From: Pseudomonadota bacterium
GTDB taxonomy: Bacteria; Pseudomonadota; Alphaproteobacteria; Rhizobiales; Xanthobacteraceae
DNA length: 64,000 bases
Reading direction: 5' to 3'
Assembly: GCA_023387735.1 (NCBI GenBank)
Contig: JAEWHP010000049.1
Coordinates: forward strand, 310,001-374,000
In this document: positions 42,447 through 51,440 of the stretch, one piece after another
How positions within the stretch are numbered: position 1 is the stretch's first letter
Layout: every line of letters begins with the position of its first letter
Notes under the pieces: model-generated
The model's database searches: none
Told to the model about the DNA's origin: nothing
What the model saw: the letters and a program-made list of their open reading frames with translations, nothing else
Position numbers and translations under genes: made by a program

Positions 42447-42659
42447 GTGCCATTTTTCCGCGAGCTTGCAACCGCGAATTTACACGCCGAGAGGTTGAGA
42501 GAGATGTAATGCGGTGGCCGCCCTTGGAACTGTCTTGTTAACTGAACTCCTTAAGCGCTCGTCCACCATCCGCCGACGCGCCTCGTTCCGGTCCGCGCAA
42601 ATTAAGAAATGGTCAACGCGCTCCCCACAAATCTAACGGCTTATTGGGGAGATATTGCC

Positions 42660-42770
42660 GTGGACGCATTTGCTTTCGAATTCCTGGGAATGGCGATGAT
42701 CGGACTGTGCCTGATCGTGCTGGCGATGCCGTCGGGCCGGCGCCGGTCGCGGCGCGTCCATTACGAGTAA
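42660..42770 (+). CDS. Small single-pass membrane protein, 36 residues
   Basis: GTG 42660, with GGGGAG eight bases before it, opens a 36-codon frame: a short acidic start, then LGMAMIGLCLIVLAMPSG (one helix) and a basic tail RRRSRRVHYE. The positive-inside tail suits a small membrane protein. It is too short for composition tests, so I am cautious. Confidence 0.5.
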   Translation: MDAFAFEFLGMAMIGLCLIVLAMPSGRRRSRRVHYE

Positions 42771-42862
42771 GAACGCTAGCCATACGACCACACCAAGAGC
42801 CAGTTACCATTTTGGCCCGGCGTGATATCTTCGGCGCGTATTTTCGCAAAGAGATGTTCGCC

Positions 42863-43117
42863 ATGCTCCGAACCACCTCCCTTGAATTCCTGCGCAAGTT
42901 CGCGGAAGTCCAGCGTCAGGCTCGGCGCACCCCGGTGGAGATCACCCGGAATGGCCGGCGCGAGTTCGTGCTGATGTCGGCCGAACAATATGATTGGCTC
43001 ACCACCGCCGCCAAGCGCACCCATCGAACGGCCGACGCAGCGTCTGTGGTCATCGGTGCGGCGCAGAGGGCCGAGATGGACCTCGAACATGCGAAGCTCG
43101 ATGACATGCTAAAGTGA
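42863..43117 (+). CDS. Phd/YefM-type antitoxin
   Basis: An 84-residue protein: FLRKFAEVQRQARRTPVEIT then NGRREFVLMSAEQYDWLTTA, the Phd/YefM pattern with TPVxIxxNGRxxFVLMSxxxYD in the DNA-binding part, and a C-terminal helix LEHAKLDDMLK for toxin binding. It would repress its own operon and neutralise a toxin. The stop overlaps by four bases (GTGA) a frame that looks like the beginning of the toxin gene, now cut short. ATG 42863 is used; ATG 42854 is equally in frame. Confidence 0.8.
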   Translation: MLRTTSLEFLRKFAEVQRQARRTPVEITRNGRREFVLMSAEQYDWLTTAAKRTHRTADAASVVIGAAQRAEMDLEHAKLDDMLK

Positions 43118-43299
43118 ACTCAGTGGCTGGCGCTGCCGATCCGAGCGCGGGGCTCATCGTCCGCTGCGATCATCTCTGGTCGCGTGGGGCCTCCGTATGC
43201 CGGCTAAGCGCACTGTTCTTGGTCCCCGCCCCCGCGTCGACGCAAAAAAGCCGTGATCAGGCGCAATTTCGCGCCGCAAATCCCGCTCAACACCCTTGA
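43114..43299 (+). pseudogene. Remnant of a PemK-like toxin gene
   Basis: The frame opens with GTG 43114 inside the antitoxin stop and reads PSAGLIVRCDHLWSRGAS in its first part. This resembles the start of a toxin group whose proteins begin with a P-x-x-GLVIRxxYLWxRE motif and continue into a PemK/MazF-like barrel. After about residue 27 the frame loses all likeness (VPAPASTQKSRDQAQFRAAN) and stops at 43299, giving 61 residues instead of ~120. I read it as a truncated toxin. The identification rests on about 18 residues and memory of the family, so it is tentative. Confidence 0.45.
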
Positions 43300-43350
43300 C
43301 ATACCAGCGCTTTCGGCAGAACGCCTCTGGTACGCGTCATGGATTGTTTC

Positions 43351-44499
43351 ATGGATCTGATTACCACCACTTCCGACCTCGCTGCCGCCTGCACCCGGCT
43401 CGCCCAACACAAGGTCATCACCGTCGATACCGAGTTCCTGCGGGAGACGACGTATTATCCCCTGCTCTGCGTCGTGCAGATGGCGAGCGCGGAGGAAGCC
43501 GTCGTGATCGACACGCTGGCGCCCGGGATCGACCTCAAGCCGTTCTTCGAACTGATGGGGAACGAGGCCGTACTTAAAGTGTTCCACGCCGCCCGCCAGG
43601 ACATCGAGATCGTCTGGCACCTGTCGAACACCATTCCGCACCCGATCTTCGACACGCAAGTCGCCGCGATGGTGCTGGGTTATGGCGACAGCATCGCCTA
43701 TGACCAACTGGTCGAGCGTGTCACCGGTCACCGGCCGGACAAGACCCACCGCTTCACCGACTGGTCGCGGCGCCCGCTGACGTCGGAACAGATGCATTAC
43801 GCGGTCTCCGACGTCACGCATCTGCGCGACGTGTTCGCAGCGCTCGACGCCGACCTGAAGAAGCGCGGCCGAAACGACTGGGTCAGCGAGGAGATGGAAG
43901 TCCTGACCTCCCCGAAAACCTATGATTTCCATCCCGAACGTGCCTGGGAGCGGCTCAAGACGCGGGTGCGCAAGCCGAAGGAACTCGCGGTGCTGATGGA
44001 AGTGGCTGCATGGCGCGAGCAGGAGGCGCAGAGCCGCGACGTCCCGCGCTCGCGCGTACTGAAGGACGATGCCGTCGGCGACATCGCCACCCACGCGCCG
44101 ACCTCGCTGGAGCGCCTTGCCAATCTGCGCTCGCTGCCGAAGGGTTTTGACCGCTCGAAATGGGGCAGCGATATCGTCGCCGCCGTGCAGCGCGGCCTCG
44201 CCCGTGATCTGCACATGCTGCCGAAACTCGAAAAGCCGCGCGGCAATTCCAACGGCGCTGCGACTGTCGAGCTCCTGAAGGTACTGCTGCGGATGACGTC
44301 GGAGCGCCATGCGGTCGCCAGCAAGGTGATCGCCACCGTCGACGACCTCGACCAGATCGCCGCCGACGACCACGCCGACGTCGCCGCCCTGCACGGCTGG
44401 CGCCGCGAATTGTTCGGCGAAGCCGCCCTTGCGCTGAAGCACGGCAGGCTGGCGCTGGCGATCGAAAAAGGCCGCGTCGTCAGGGTCGACCGGGCTTAG
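43351..44499 (+). CDS. rnd: Ribonuclease D
   Basis: A 382-residue 3'-5' exoribonuclease that trims tRNA 3' ends. DEDD exonuclease motifs: VDTEFLRETTYYPLLCVVQM near residue 24, AARQDIEIVWHL near 79, and YAVSDVTHLRDVF near 150. HRDC domains follow (PKELAVLMEVAAWREQEAQS near 207). MDLITTT at 43351 is the likely start; ATG 43339 adds four residues. In related genomes it is often beside aspS; here selO and a disturbed stretch lie between. Confidence 0.95.
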   Translation: MDLITTTSDLAAACTRLAQHKVITVDTEFLRETTYYPLLCVVQMASAEEAVVIDTLAPGIDLKPFFELMGNEAVLKVFHAARQDIEIVWHLSNTIPHPIFDTQVAAMVLGYGDSIAYDQLVERVTGHRPDKTHRFTDWSRRPLTSEQMHYAVSDVTHLRDVFAALDADLKKRGRNDWVSEEMEVLTSPKTYDFHPERAWERLKTRVRKPKELAVLMEVAAWREQEAQSRDVPRSRVLKDDAVGDIATHAPTSLERLANLRSLPKGFDRSKWGSDIVAAVQRGLARDLHMLPKLEKPRGNSNGAATVELLKVLLRMTSERHAVASKVIATVDDLDQIAADDHADVAALHGWRRELFGEAALALKHGRLALAIEKGRVVRVDRA

Positions 44500-44515
44500 A
44501 AAATACCGTGGCTTT

Positions 44516-44613
44516 CATCCTTCGAGACGCATCGCTTCGCGATGCTCCTCAGGATGAGGTCTGAGACCCTCATGGTGAGGAGCGCGGCAGCGCCGCGCGT
44601 CTCGAACCATGAG
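44516..44613. repeat. Palindromic repeat element (CATCCTTCGAGACGC type)
   Basis: Begins CATCCTTCGAGACGC and ends GTCTCGAACCATGAG, with imperfect inverted arms around AGGATGAGGTCTGAGACC. I know this element as a frequent intergenic repeat in Bradyrhizobium. It lies between convergent rnd and the beta-barrel gene, and may also act as a bidirectional terminator. Confidence 0.8.
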
Positions 44614-44623
44614 GCCACTGTCC

Positions 44624-45742
44624 TCACCACCGCAATTCCACGCCCACCGTACCCTGGTGCGACTGCATCGCGTTGCGGAACTTGGCGTCGTAGTTGGCGT
44701 AGACGCGCGCGGTGTTGGTCAGGCCGAGCGATGCCGAGGCGCCGGCATCCATGCCGTACTGGCTTTCGCCGATGCCCTGGAACGTGATGCTCTGGGGACC
44801 GAGGCTGACGGTGATGTCGGAGAAGTTCTGCACGAGATTGTCGACGAACTTGCCGTAGGCTGACAGGTCGAGAATCTTCCGGTCGAAGATCCAGTAATGC
44901 CCGACCTCCGCGCCGATCAGCAGGCGGGCGCGCTGCACGGTCGCGCTGGTCGCCGCGATCGGGTCGAGGCCGCCGATCTCCTGCAACGAACCGGTCCGTG
45001 CCCGGACATATTCGAACGCCCCCTTGGGCACGATGCGGCCCTGGTCCCTGGTCCAGTAATAGCTGATCTCGCTCAGCACGCCGTCGAGCCTCGCGTTGTA
45101 GCCGGCGGTCGCAATCCCCAATCCGGTATCGCGACGCGAATCGACGTTTCCGAAACCGTGTACGACGGCGGTTGCCCAGGTCCACGGCCCGCTGTCGACG
45201 GAGGCGGTGAAGCCGAGCTGAGTGAGATCGATCGTCGCCGATTGCAGCGCCAGCGGAACGTCGATCGCCGAGCGGCTCTGGTCGACCGAGAAGCCGAGGT
45301 TGATGCCCGGCGCTACGCGCGCGCCGATGCCGGCGATGCCACCCCAGGTCTTGCGGCTGTCGCCGACGAAACCATCGACCGCGCCGTTCTTCGTGGAATT
45401 CCCGTAGCCTTCGAACCAGGTCCGGTAGCGCGGCGGCTCCGTGCTCTCGGAGGCGCCGCCGCCGCCCGGGTTGGTCCGCTGCAACCGATTGAAGCCGTTG
45501 CTCGACTGGTTGCCGAGTCGCTCCAGAAAGTTGCTGCCGAGATTGGCCAGCGCCGCATTCGACGACACCATTGAGTTGACCGCAATCGCCGTCGGCTCGG
45601 GCGCGACCGGCGGCGTTGGCGGCGTTTGCGCCTGTGCGGCGGGCATGATGCCGATGAGGACGAACGCAATCGCAGCCAGCCGCGCCAACGCGCGACTCGT
45701 CCCGATCTTCCTTGCTCGCGAAGGCCGCAATGAGCCGCGCAT
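44624..45742 (-). CDS. Outer-membrane beta-barrel protein (autotransporter-barrel type)
   Basis: A 372-residue exported protein. N-terminal signal region with a hydrophobic core (LARLAAIAFVLIGIM ... AQAQ). After a Pro-rich stretch, from about residue 100, it shows the autotransporter barrel pattern: WFEGYGNSTKNGAVDGFVGD, then alternating strands (NLGFSVDQSRS; GFTASVDSGPWTWATAVVHG), ending GTVGVELRW with a terminal aromatic residue. The passenger is nearly absent, so it may be a stand-alone barrel. Start uncertain: ATG 45742, 45751 or 45763. Confidence 0.85.
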   Translation of the reverse strand: MRGSLRPSRARKIGTSRALARLAAIAFVLIGIMPAAQAQTPPTPPVAPEPTAIAVNSMVSSNAALANLGSNFLERLGNQSSNGFNRLQRTNPGGGGASESTEPPRYRTWFEGYGNSTKNGAVDGFVGDSRKTWGGIAGIGARVAPGINLGFSVDQSRSAIDVPLALQSATIDLTQLGFTASVDSGPWTWATAVVHGFGNVDSRRDTGLGIATAGYNARLDGVLSEISYYWTRDQGRIVPKGAFEYVRARTGSLQEIGGLDPIAATSATVQRARLLIGAEVGHYWIFDRKILDLSAYGKFVDNLVQNFSDITVSLGPQSITFQGIGESQYGMDAGASASLGLTNTARVYANYDAKFRNAMQSHQGTVGVELRW

Positions 45743-45927
45743 GCAATCCATTCCCAAGAGCAAAACTGTCGGCTCGAAAAGCGCGCAAAATCCCGATCAG
45801 GTGGACCGATTTGCCCTCAGTTCACCGGGAGCGTCAATTGGCTGGCCCTCCGGCCGGGAGCCGAAACCGCGCCATTGTGCTTCCGCTGCCACAGCGCGCG
45901 GCCTTGTACTGCGCGCAGGCTCAATTT

Positions 45928-46581
45928 TCAGTTCGTCACAGGCGAAATCAGCGTGCCGTTGCGCTCAGTCGTATCTGATGTCCTGCAGAGATCGCCTTCG
46001 AGCCGAATCCTGCCGCTGGCGAGCAACCGCAGCGCCTCCGGATAGATGCGATGCTCGATGCCGAGAATGCGCTGCGACAGCGTCTCCGCCGTGTCGTCAT
46101 CGGCCACCTGCACCGCGCCCTGCATTACGATTGGGCCGGCATCGGTTTCCGGAATCACGAAATGCACGGTCGCGCCCGAGATCTTCACCCCGGCCGCAAG
46201 CGCCTGGCCGTGCGGATCGAGGCCCGGAAAGGAAGGCAGCAGCGATGGATGAATGTTGAGCATCTTGCCATACCAGCGCTGCACGAATTCGGCCGTGAAC
46301 AGCCGCATGAACCCGCCAAGGCAGATCAGCTCGATATTTTTCTCCTCCAGCGCCCGCTGCAGCATCGCCTCGAAGCCAGCGCGGTCCTTGCCGAACGGCT
46401 TGCTCTCGATGACTGCCGTCGGCACGCCGCTCGCAGCCGCCCGCGCGAGCCCCGGCGCATCGGCCCGGTTGGAAATCACCGCGACGATCTCGGCAGGAAA
46501 ATCCGCAGCCTTCGCCGCATCGATCAGCGCGGCCATGTTGGACCCGCGCCCGGAAATCAGGATAGCGGTGCGGCGCTTCAT
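45928..46581 (-). CDS. purN: Phosphoribosylglycinamide formyltransferase
   Basis: A 217-residue purine-synthesis enzyme that transfers formyl from 10-formyl-THF to GAR. ILISGRGSNMAALIDA near residue 7 (phosphate site), NIHPSLLPSFPG near 108 with catalytic Asn and His, and GATVHFVIPETDAGPIVM near 134 with the catalytic Asp. Its ATG overlaps the purM stop by four bases, so the two are co-translated. Confidence 0.96.
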   Translation of the reverse strand: MKRRTAILISGRGSNMAALIDAAKAADFPAEIVAVISNRADAPGLARAAASGVPTAVIESKPFGKDRAGFEAMLQRALEEKNIELICLGGFMRLFTAEFVQRWYGKMLNIHPSLLPSFPGLDPHGQALAAGVKISGATVHFVIPETDAGPIVMQGAVQVADDDTAETLSQRILGIEHRIYPEALRLLASGRIRLEGDLCRTSDTTERNGTLISPVTN

Positions 46582-47651
46582 TGCGCGAGGTCGAGATGGC
46601 CGTTGTAGATCACGCGGTGCTCGCCCTCTGCCGGAATCACCTCGCCCAACAACGCAACGGTCTCGCCACCTTCGGTCAGGACTTCGGTCACCTGTTCGAT
46701 CGCATCGGCCTTCACGATGGCGATCATGCCGATACCGCAGTTGAAGGTGCGCAGCAGTTCGAGCTCGGCGATGCCGCCCTCGGCGGCCAGCCACTTGAAC
46801 ACCGGCAACACCGGCAGCCGCGCCAGATCGATGCCGACGCCGAGGTGCTTGGGCAGCACCCGCGGAATGTTGTCGGTGAAGCCGCCGCCGGTGATATGCG
46901 CCAGCCCCTTGATCGCGCCGGTTTCGCGAATCGCCCGCAGGCAGGATTTCACGTAGAGCCGCGTCGGCGCCAGCAGCGCACCGCCGAGCGTCATCACGGG
47001 CGAGAACGGCGCCGGTGCGTCGAAGCCTAGTCCGGATTGCTCCACGATCTTGCGGACCAGCGAGAACCCGTTGGAATGGACGCCCGAGGAGGCGAGCCCG
47101 ATCACGGCATCGCCCGCGGCGATGTCCGGGCTCGGCAGCAGCGTGCCGCGCTCGGCCGCGCCCACCGCAAAGCCCGCGAGGTCGTAATCGCCGTCCTTGT
47201 AGAGCCCGGGCATTTCGGCGGTCTCGCCCCCGATCAGGGCGCAGCCCGATTCGCGGCAGCCCTCGGCGACGCCGGCCACGATGGCCGCAGTCGCCTCCGG
47301 ATCGAGCTTGCCGCAGGCAAAATAGTCGAGGAAGAACAGCGGCTCGGCGCCCTGGACCACGAGATCGTTGACCGACATCGCCACCAGGTCGATGCCGATC
47401 CCGCCATGCAGCCCGGTTTCGATCGCGATCTTGACCTTGGTGCCGACGCCATCGGTCGCGGCCACCAGGACCGGGTCCTTGAAGCCCGCTGCCTTGAGGT
47501 CGAAAAGCCCGCCGAAACCGCCGATTTCGGCGTCGGCGCCGGCCCGGGCTGTAGCCCTGACCATCGGCTTGATGAGATCGACGAGGCGGTTCCCCGCATC
47601 GATATCGACCCCCGAATCAGCGTATGTGAGCCCGTTTTTGCGGTCGACCAT
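46578..47651 (-). CDS. purM: Phosphoribosylformylglycinamidine cyclo-ligase (AIR synthetase)
   Basis: A 357-residue purine-synthesis enzyme making AIR from FGAM with ATP. It starts GLTYADSGVDIDAGNRLVD, with VAATDGVGTKVKIA near residue 60, NDLVVQGAEPLFFLDYFACG near 94 and GGETAEMPGLY near 140, the normal family order. Overlaps purN by four bases. About 150 bases separate it from the divergent CDP-alcohol phosphatidyltransferase gene. Confidence 0.97.
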   Translation of the reverse strand: MVDRKNGLTYADSGVDIDAGNRLVDLIKPMVRATARAGADAEIGGFGGLFDLKAAGFKDPVLVAATDGVGTKVKIAIETGLHGGIGIDLVAMSVNDLVVQGAEPLFFLDYFACGKLDPEATAAIVAGVAEGCRESGCALIGGETAEMPGLYKDGDYDLAGFAVGAAERGTLLPSPDIAAGDAVIGLASSGVHSNGFSLVRKIVEQSGLGFDAPAPFSPVMTLGGALLAPTRLYVKSCLRAIRETGAIKGLAHITGGGFTDNIPRVLPKHLGVGIDLARLPVLPVFKWLAAEGGIAELELLRTFNCGIGMIAIVKADAIEQVTEVLTEGGETVALLGEVIPAEGEHRVIYNGHLDLAQ

Positions 47652-47800
47652 GCCAAATTCCAGTATGATGACGGCTGGTTACGAGGATTTCGGCGTTCCT
47701 GCAATGGCTCGCCGACGCTTCACACATATACTATGTAGACAATAACCGGCCGATCCCGCCATGGGCCGGATCCGGGACCGGGAGCCGGGAAGCGACCGAG

Positions 47801-48343
47801 TTGAGCATTCCGAATATCATTACGCTGGGGCGCATCATTCTGGTGCCCGTCATCGTCTGGGCGATCGTCTCGAGCCAGATGGAAATCGCGTTCGCGATCT
47901 TCGTCATCGCGGGCGTCAGCGATGCCGTCGACGGTTTTCTGGCCAAGCGCTTCAACATGCAGAGCGAACTGGGCGCCCTGCTCGATCCCCTCGCCGACAA
48001 GGCGCTGCTGGTCTCGATCTATGTCGCGCTCGGAATCTGGGGCGCGGTGCCGCGCTGGATCGTCATCCTCGTGGTGTCCCGCGACATCATGATCGTCACG
48101 GCGGTGATCGTGTCGTGGCTGTTCGACAAGCCGATTCCGATGAAGCCCCTGATGGTGTCGAAACTCAACACGGTGGCGCAGGTGGCGTTCGCGGCGCTGG
48201 TGCTGGCTTCGCTCGGCTTCAACTTCAAGCCGGCGCCCTATGACGTGATCCTGATGGGTTTCGTTACGGTCTTTACTTTGGTTTCCGTCTCGCTCTATCT
48301 CGTCGAGTGGGTGCGGCACATGAGTACGATCGAAGCGAGCTAG
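47801..48343 (+). CDS. CDP-alcohol phosphatidyltransferase (PgsA-like)
   Basis: A 180-residue membrane enzyme of phospholipid synthesis, four to six helices. The CDP-alcohol motif is complete: DAVDGFLAKRFNMQSELGAL then DPLADK (DGxxAR-type with Asp tetrad; Lys in place of the usual Arg). It opens SIPNIITLGRIILVPVIV, the usual start of PgsA. It is likely a phosphatidylglycerophosphate synthase, although the cell may have another copy. Start is TTG 47801. Confidence 0.87.
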   Translation: MSIPNIITLGRIILVPVIVWAIVSSQMEIAFAIFVIAGVSDAVDGFLAKRFNMQSELGALLDPLADKALLVSIYVALGIWGAVPRWIVILVVSRDIMIVTAVIVSWLFDKPIPMKPLMVSKLNTVAQVAFAALVLASLGFNFKPAPYDVILMGFVTVFTLVSVSLYLVEWVRHMSTIEAS

Positions 48344-48412
48344 ACGCTGTTGTATTGACGCGTTTTCGCCACTCCGCCCGAAAACGCCGTGATCCCCGGC
48401 CTGGAGACTTGC

Positions 48413-49090
48413 GTGGCAGTTCGCGTTCAACCTCGTCAGCTTGCCTTTGCGTTGCCGCATGCGGAGAGCCTGACGCGCGACAATTTTCTCGAAGGCCCCG
48501 CGAACGAAGCCGCGCTCTCGCTGATCGAAAGCTGGCCCGACTGGCCGAACCGAATCATGCTTCTGGTTGGGCCGGAGGGCTCGGGCAAAAGCCACCTCGC
48601 CGCTATCTGGGCCGAACTGGCCGGCGCCCGCGCGACATCGGCTCACGGTCTGACCGCGGCCGCCGTTCCCGGCGCGCTGGCCACGGGCGCGCTGGTGGTC
48701 GAGGACCTGAACCCTTCCGGGTTCGACGAACGCGCGATGTTCCATCTGTTGAATCTCGCGCGCGAGGACAACGCCTCCGTTCTGATCACGGCGCGCGTAC
48801 TGCCATCGGCATTCGAGGTTGAATTGCGCGACCTCAGGTCGCGGCTGCGCGCGGTGCCGGTGGTGTCGTTGCAGCAGCCCGACGATCTCCTGTTCCGTGG
48901 ACTGATCGTCAAGTTTTGCGCCGACCGGCAGTTGAGCATCGACGAGGCGGTCGTGAGCTATCTGACCAACCGGATCGAGCGGTCCTATGCCGCGGCCCGC
49001 CACGCGGTCGATCTCCTGGACACGGAGGCGCTGCGGCTGGGCCGGCCGGTGACCCGGGCGCTGGCCGCGGAACTGCTCCGCGAGGGCTGA
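48413..49090 (+). CDS. hdaA: DnaA-like replication regulator HdaA
   Basis: A 225-residue DnaA-related ATPase. QPRQLAFALPHAESLTRDNF is the usual beginning (with the clamp-binding QLAF-type motif), LLVGPEGSGKSHLAAIW near residue 50 is the Walker A, and ALVVEDLNPSGFDE near 93 is the Walker B region. Such proteins stimulate hydrolysis of DnaA-ATP with the sliding clamp. I place the start at GTG 48413 with GGAG seven bases upstream. ppk follows on the same strand. Confidence 0.88.
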   Translation: MAVRVQPRQLAFALPHAESLTRDNFLEGPANEAALSLIESWPDWPNRIMLLVGPEGSGKSHLAAIWAELAGARATSAHGLTAAAVPGALATGALVVEDLNPSGFDERAMFHLLNLAREDNASVLITARVLPSAFEVELRDLRSRLRAVPVVSLQQPDDLLFRGLIVKFCADRQLSIDEAVVSYLTNRIERSYAAARHAVDLLDTEALRLGRPVTRALAAELLREG

Positions 49091-49214
49091 CTGGCCGGAC
49101 GCCTTGTCGCCTTGACGGCAGGGTGAACCGGAACATCAATGTCATTGAAACGTCATCGGCGTATCACATGCTCCACGCCGCGCTGCGCCTAGAATCGCCC
49201 GCATCACGCCCGAG

Positions 49215-51425
49215 ATGGATCGTAGCTTTATGGAATCGGCACAAGTCATTGAAATCAAGGAAAAAGAACCGGTCGCCGAGGCTGCTCCCGCGATCGCGAC
49301 GAGCCCTGAGCGATTCATTAACCGTGAGCTTTCCTGGCTGCATTTCAACCGCCGGGTGCTCGAGGAATCGGTCAATCCCCGCCATCCCGCGCTGGAGCGG
49401 GTGCGGTTCCTGTCGATTTCCGCCAATAACCTTGATGAGTTCTTCATGGTCCGCGTCGCCGGTATCAAGGCACAGGTTCGCGAAGGCATCGCCGAACGCA
49501 GCCCGGACGGCCTGACGCCATCCGAGCAGCTCGTCCTGATCAACAAGAGCGTTTCCGAACTCGCCTCCGACCAGCAGGCGATCTGGCGCGATCTGCGTAC
49601 CATCCTGTCGGATGCCGGCATCAAGCTGGTCGACGGCCACGACTTCACCAAGGCGGAGCGGACCTGGCTCGAGGATCATTTCCTCCACAGCATCTTCCCG
49701 CTGCTGACGCCGCTTGCGATCGATCCCGCGCACCCCTTCCCGTTCATCCCGAGCCTCGGCTTCACCATTGCCCTGCAGCTGGTGCGGGTGTCGGACGGCA
49801 AGCCGATGAACGCGCTGATCCGCATGCCCGGCAAGATCGACCGCTTCATCCGCCTGCCCCACAAGGATGGCGCGGTGCACCTGATCCCGCTGGAACAGGC
49901 GACCGCCCTGTTCATCGGACGGCTGTTTCCCGGTTACACGGTCAAGGGCCAGGGTGCGTTCCGCATCATCCGCGACTCCGAACTCGAAATCGAGGAAGAG
50001 GCGGAAGACCTGGTTCGCGTGTTCGAGACCGCGCTGAAACGGCGCCGCCGCGGATCGGTGATCCGGCTCGAGATGGATGCCAAGATGCCGGAAGAACTGC
50101 GCGGCTTCGTGCAGCAGGCGCTGTCGGCCGCCGACGACGAGGTGTTTCTGGTCGATGGCGTGCTGGCGATGAACGAGCTCTCGCAGCTCACGCGCCTTGA
50201 TCGCCCCGACCTCGAATTCACGCCTTACGTGCCGCGCCATCCCGAACGCGTGCGCGACCATGGCGGCGACATCTTCGCGGCGATCCGCCAGAAGGACCTG
50301 ATCGTCCATCACCCTTACGAATCCTTCGACGTCGTCGTGCAATTCCTGCAGCAGGCGGCGCGCGATCCCGACGTGGTCGCGATCAAGCAGACGCTCTACC
50401 GCACCTCGAACAATTCGCCGATCGTGCGCGCGCTCGCGGAAGCGGCCGAGGCCGGCAAGTCGGTGACGGCGCTGATCGAGTTGAAGGCGCGCTTCGACGA
50501 GGAAGCCAACATCCGCTGGGCGCGCGACCTCGAACGCGCCGGCGTGCAGGTGGTGTATGGATTCATCGAACTGAAGACCCACGCCAAGCTGTCGATGGTG
50601 GTGCGGCGCGAGGGCGGCAACCTCACGACCTACGTCCACACCGGCACCGGCAACTATCATCCGGTGACGGCGCGCATCTACACGGACCTTTCCTATTTCA
50701 CCTCGGACCCGATCATAGGCCGCGATGCGGCGCGGGTGTTCAACTACATCACCGGCTATGCCGAGCCGAGCGACATCGAGCGGATGGCGGTGTCCCCGCT
50801 GACGCTGCGCAAGCGCATCATCGAACACATCAGGGGCGAGGCCAATCATGCCCGGCACGGCAAGCCGGCCGCGATCTGGATGAAGATGAATTCTCTGGTC
50901 GACCCTGACGTCATCGACGCGCTCTACGAAGCGTCCCAGGCCGGCGTGTCGATCGAACTGGTGGTGCGCGGCATCTGCTGCCTGCGGCCGGGAATCGCAG
51001 GGCTTTCGGAAAATATCCGGGTCAAGTCGATCATCGGCCGTTTCCTCGAACATGGCCGAATCTACTGCTTCGGTATGGGTCAGGGCCTGCCCAGCGCGAA
51101 AGCGGCTGTGTATATCTCGTCCGCCGACATGATGCCGCGGAACCTCGACCGGCGCGTCGAAATCCTCTGCCCATTGCAAAATCCGACGGTACATCAGCAG
51201 GTTCTCGAACAGATCATGGTCGCGAACCTGAAGGATACGGAGCAGAGCTGGCAATTGTTGCCCGATGGGTCCTCAACGCGTATGAAGGCCGCGAAAGGCG
51301 AAGAGCCCTTCAACCTGCATAACTATTTCATGACGAATCCGAGTCTGTCAGGCCGTGGAAAGTCTCTCAAGGAATCTTCGCCGCGCCGCCTCACGCGCCG
51401 TAACGAGCGCCAGCAACCGCAATAG
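49215..51425 (+). CDS. ppk: Polyphosphate kinase 1
   Basis: A 736-residue enzyme that builds polyphosphate from ATP. N-terminal RFINRELSWLHFNRRVLEES near residue 33, FFMVRVAGIK near 75, and the catalytic domain with VKQTLYRTSNNSPIV-type VAIKQTLYRTSNNSPIVRAL near 390, HAKLSMVVRREGG and YVHTGTGNYHPVTARIYTD with the phosphorylated His near 475. Start at ATG 49215 or 49230. ppx is 15 bases downstream, and they work in opposite directions. Confidence 0.97.
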   Translation: MDRSFMESAQVIEIKEKEPVAEAAPAIATSPERFINRELSWLHFNRRVLEESVNPRHPALERVRFLSISANNLDEFFMVRVAGIKAQVREGIAERSPDGLTPSEQLVLINKSVSELASDQQAIWRDLRTILSDAGIKLVDGHDFTKAERTWLEDHFLHSIFPLLTPLAIDPAHPFPFIPSLGFTIALQLVRVSDGKPMNALIRMPGKIDRFIRLPHKDGAVHLIPLEQATALFIGRLFPGYTVKGQGAFRIIRDSELEIEEEAEDLVRVFETALKRRRRGSVIRLEMDAKMPEELRGFVQQALSAADDEVFLVDGVLAMNELSQLTRLDRPDLEFTPYVPRHPERVRDHGGDIFAAIRQKDLIVHHPYESFDVVVQFLQQAARDPDVVAIKQTLYRTSNNSPIVRALAEAAEAGKSVTALIELKARFDEEANIRWARDLERAGVQVVYGFIELKTHAKLSMVVRREGGNLTTYVHTGTGNYHPVTARIYTDLSYFTSDPIIGRDAARVFNYITGYAEPSDIERMAVSPLTLRKRIIEHIRGEANHARHGKPAAIWMKMNSLVDPDVIDALYEASQAGVSIELVVRGICCLRPGIAGLSENIRVKSIIGRFLEHGRIYCFGMGQGLPSAKAAVYISSADMMPRNLDRRVEILCPLQNPTVHQQVLEQIMVANLKDTEQSWQLLPDGSSTRMKAAKGEEPFNLHNYFMTNPSLSGRGKSLKESSPRRLTRRNERQQPQ

Positions 51426-51440
51426 CAGGGGAACGCGACG

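Noticed and set aside
49164..51254. 696-codon minus-strand frame opposite ppk
   Set aside because: Shadow of a core gene with no start signal or domain.
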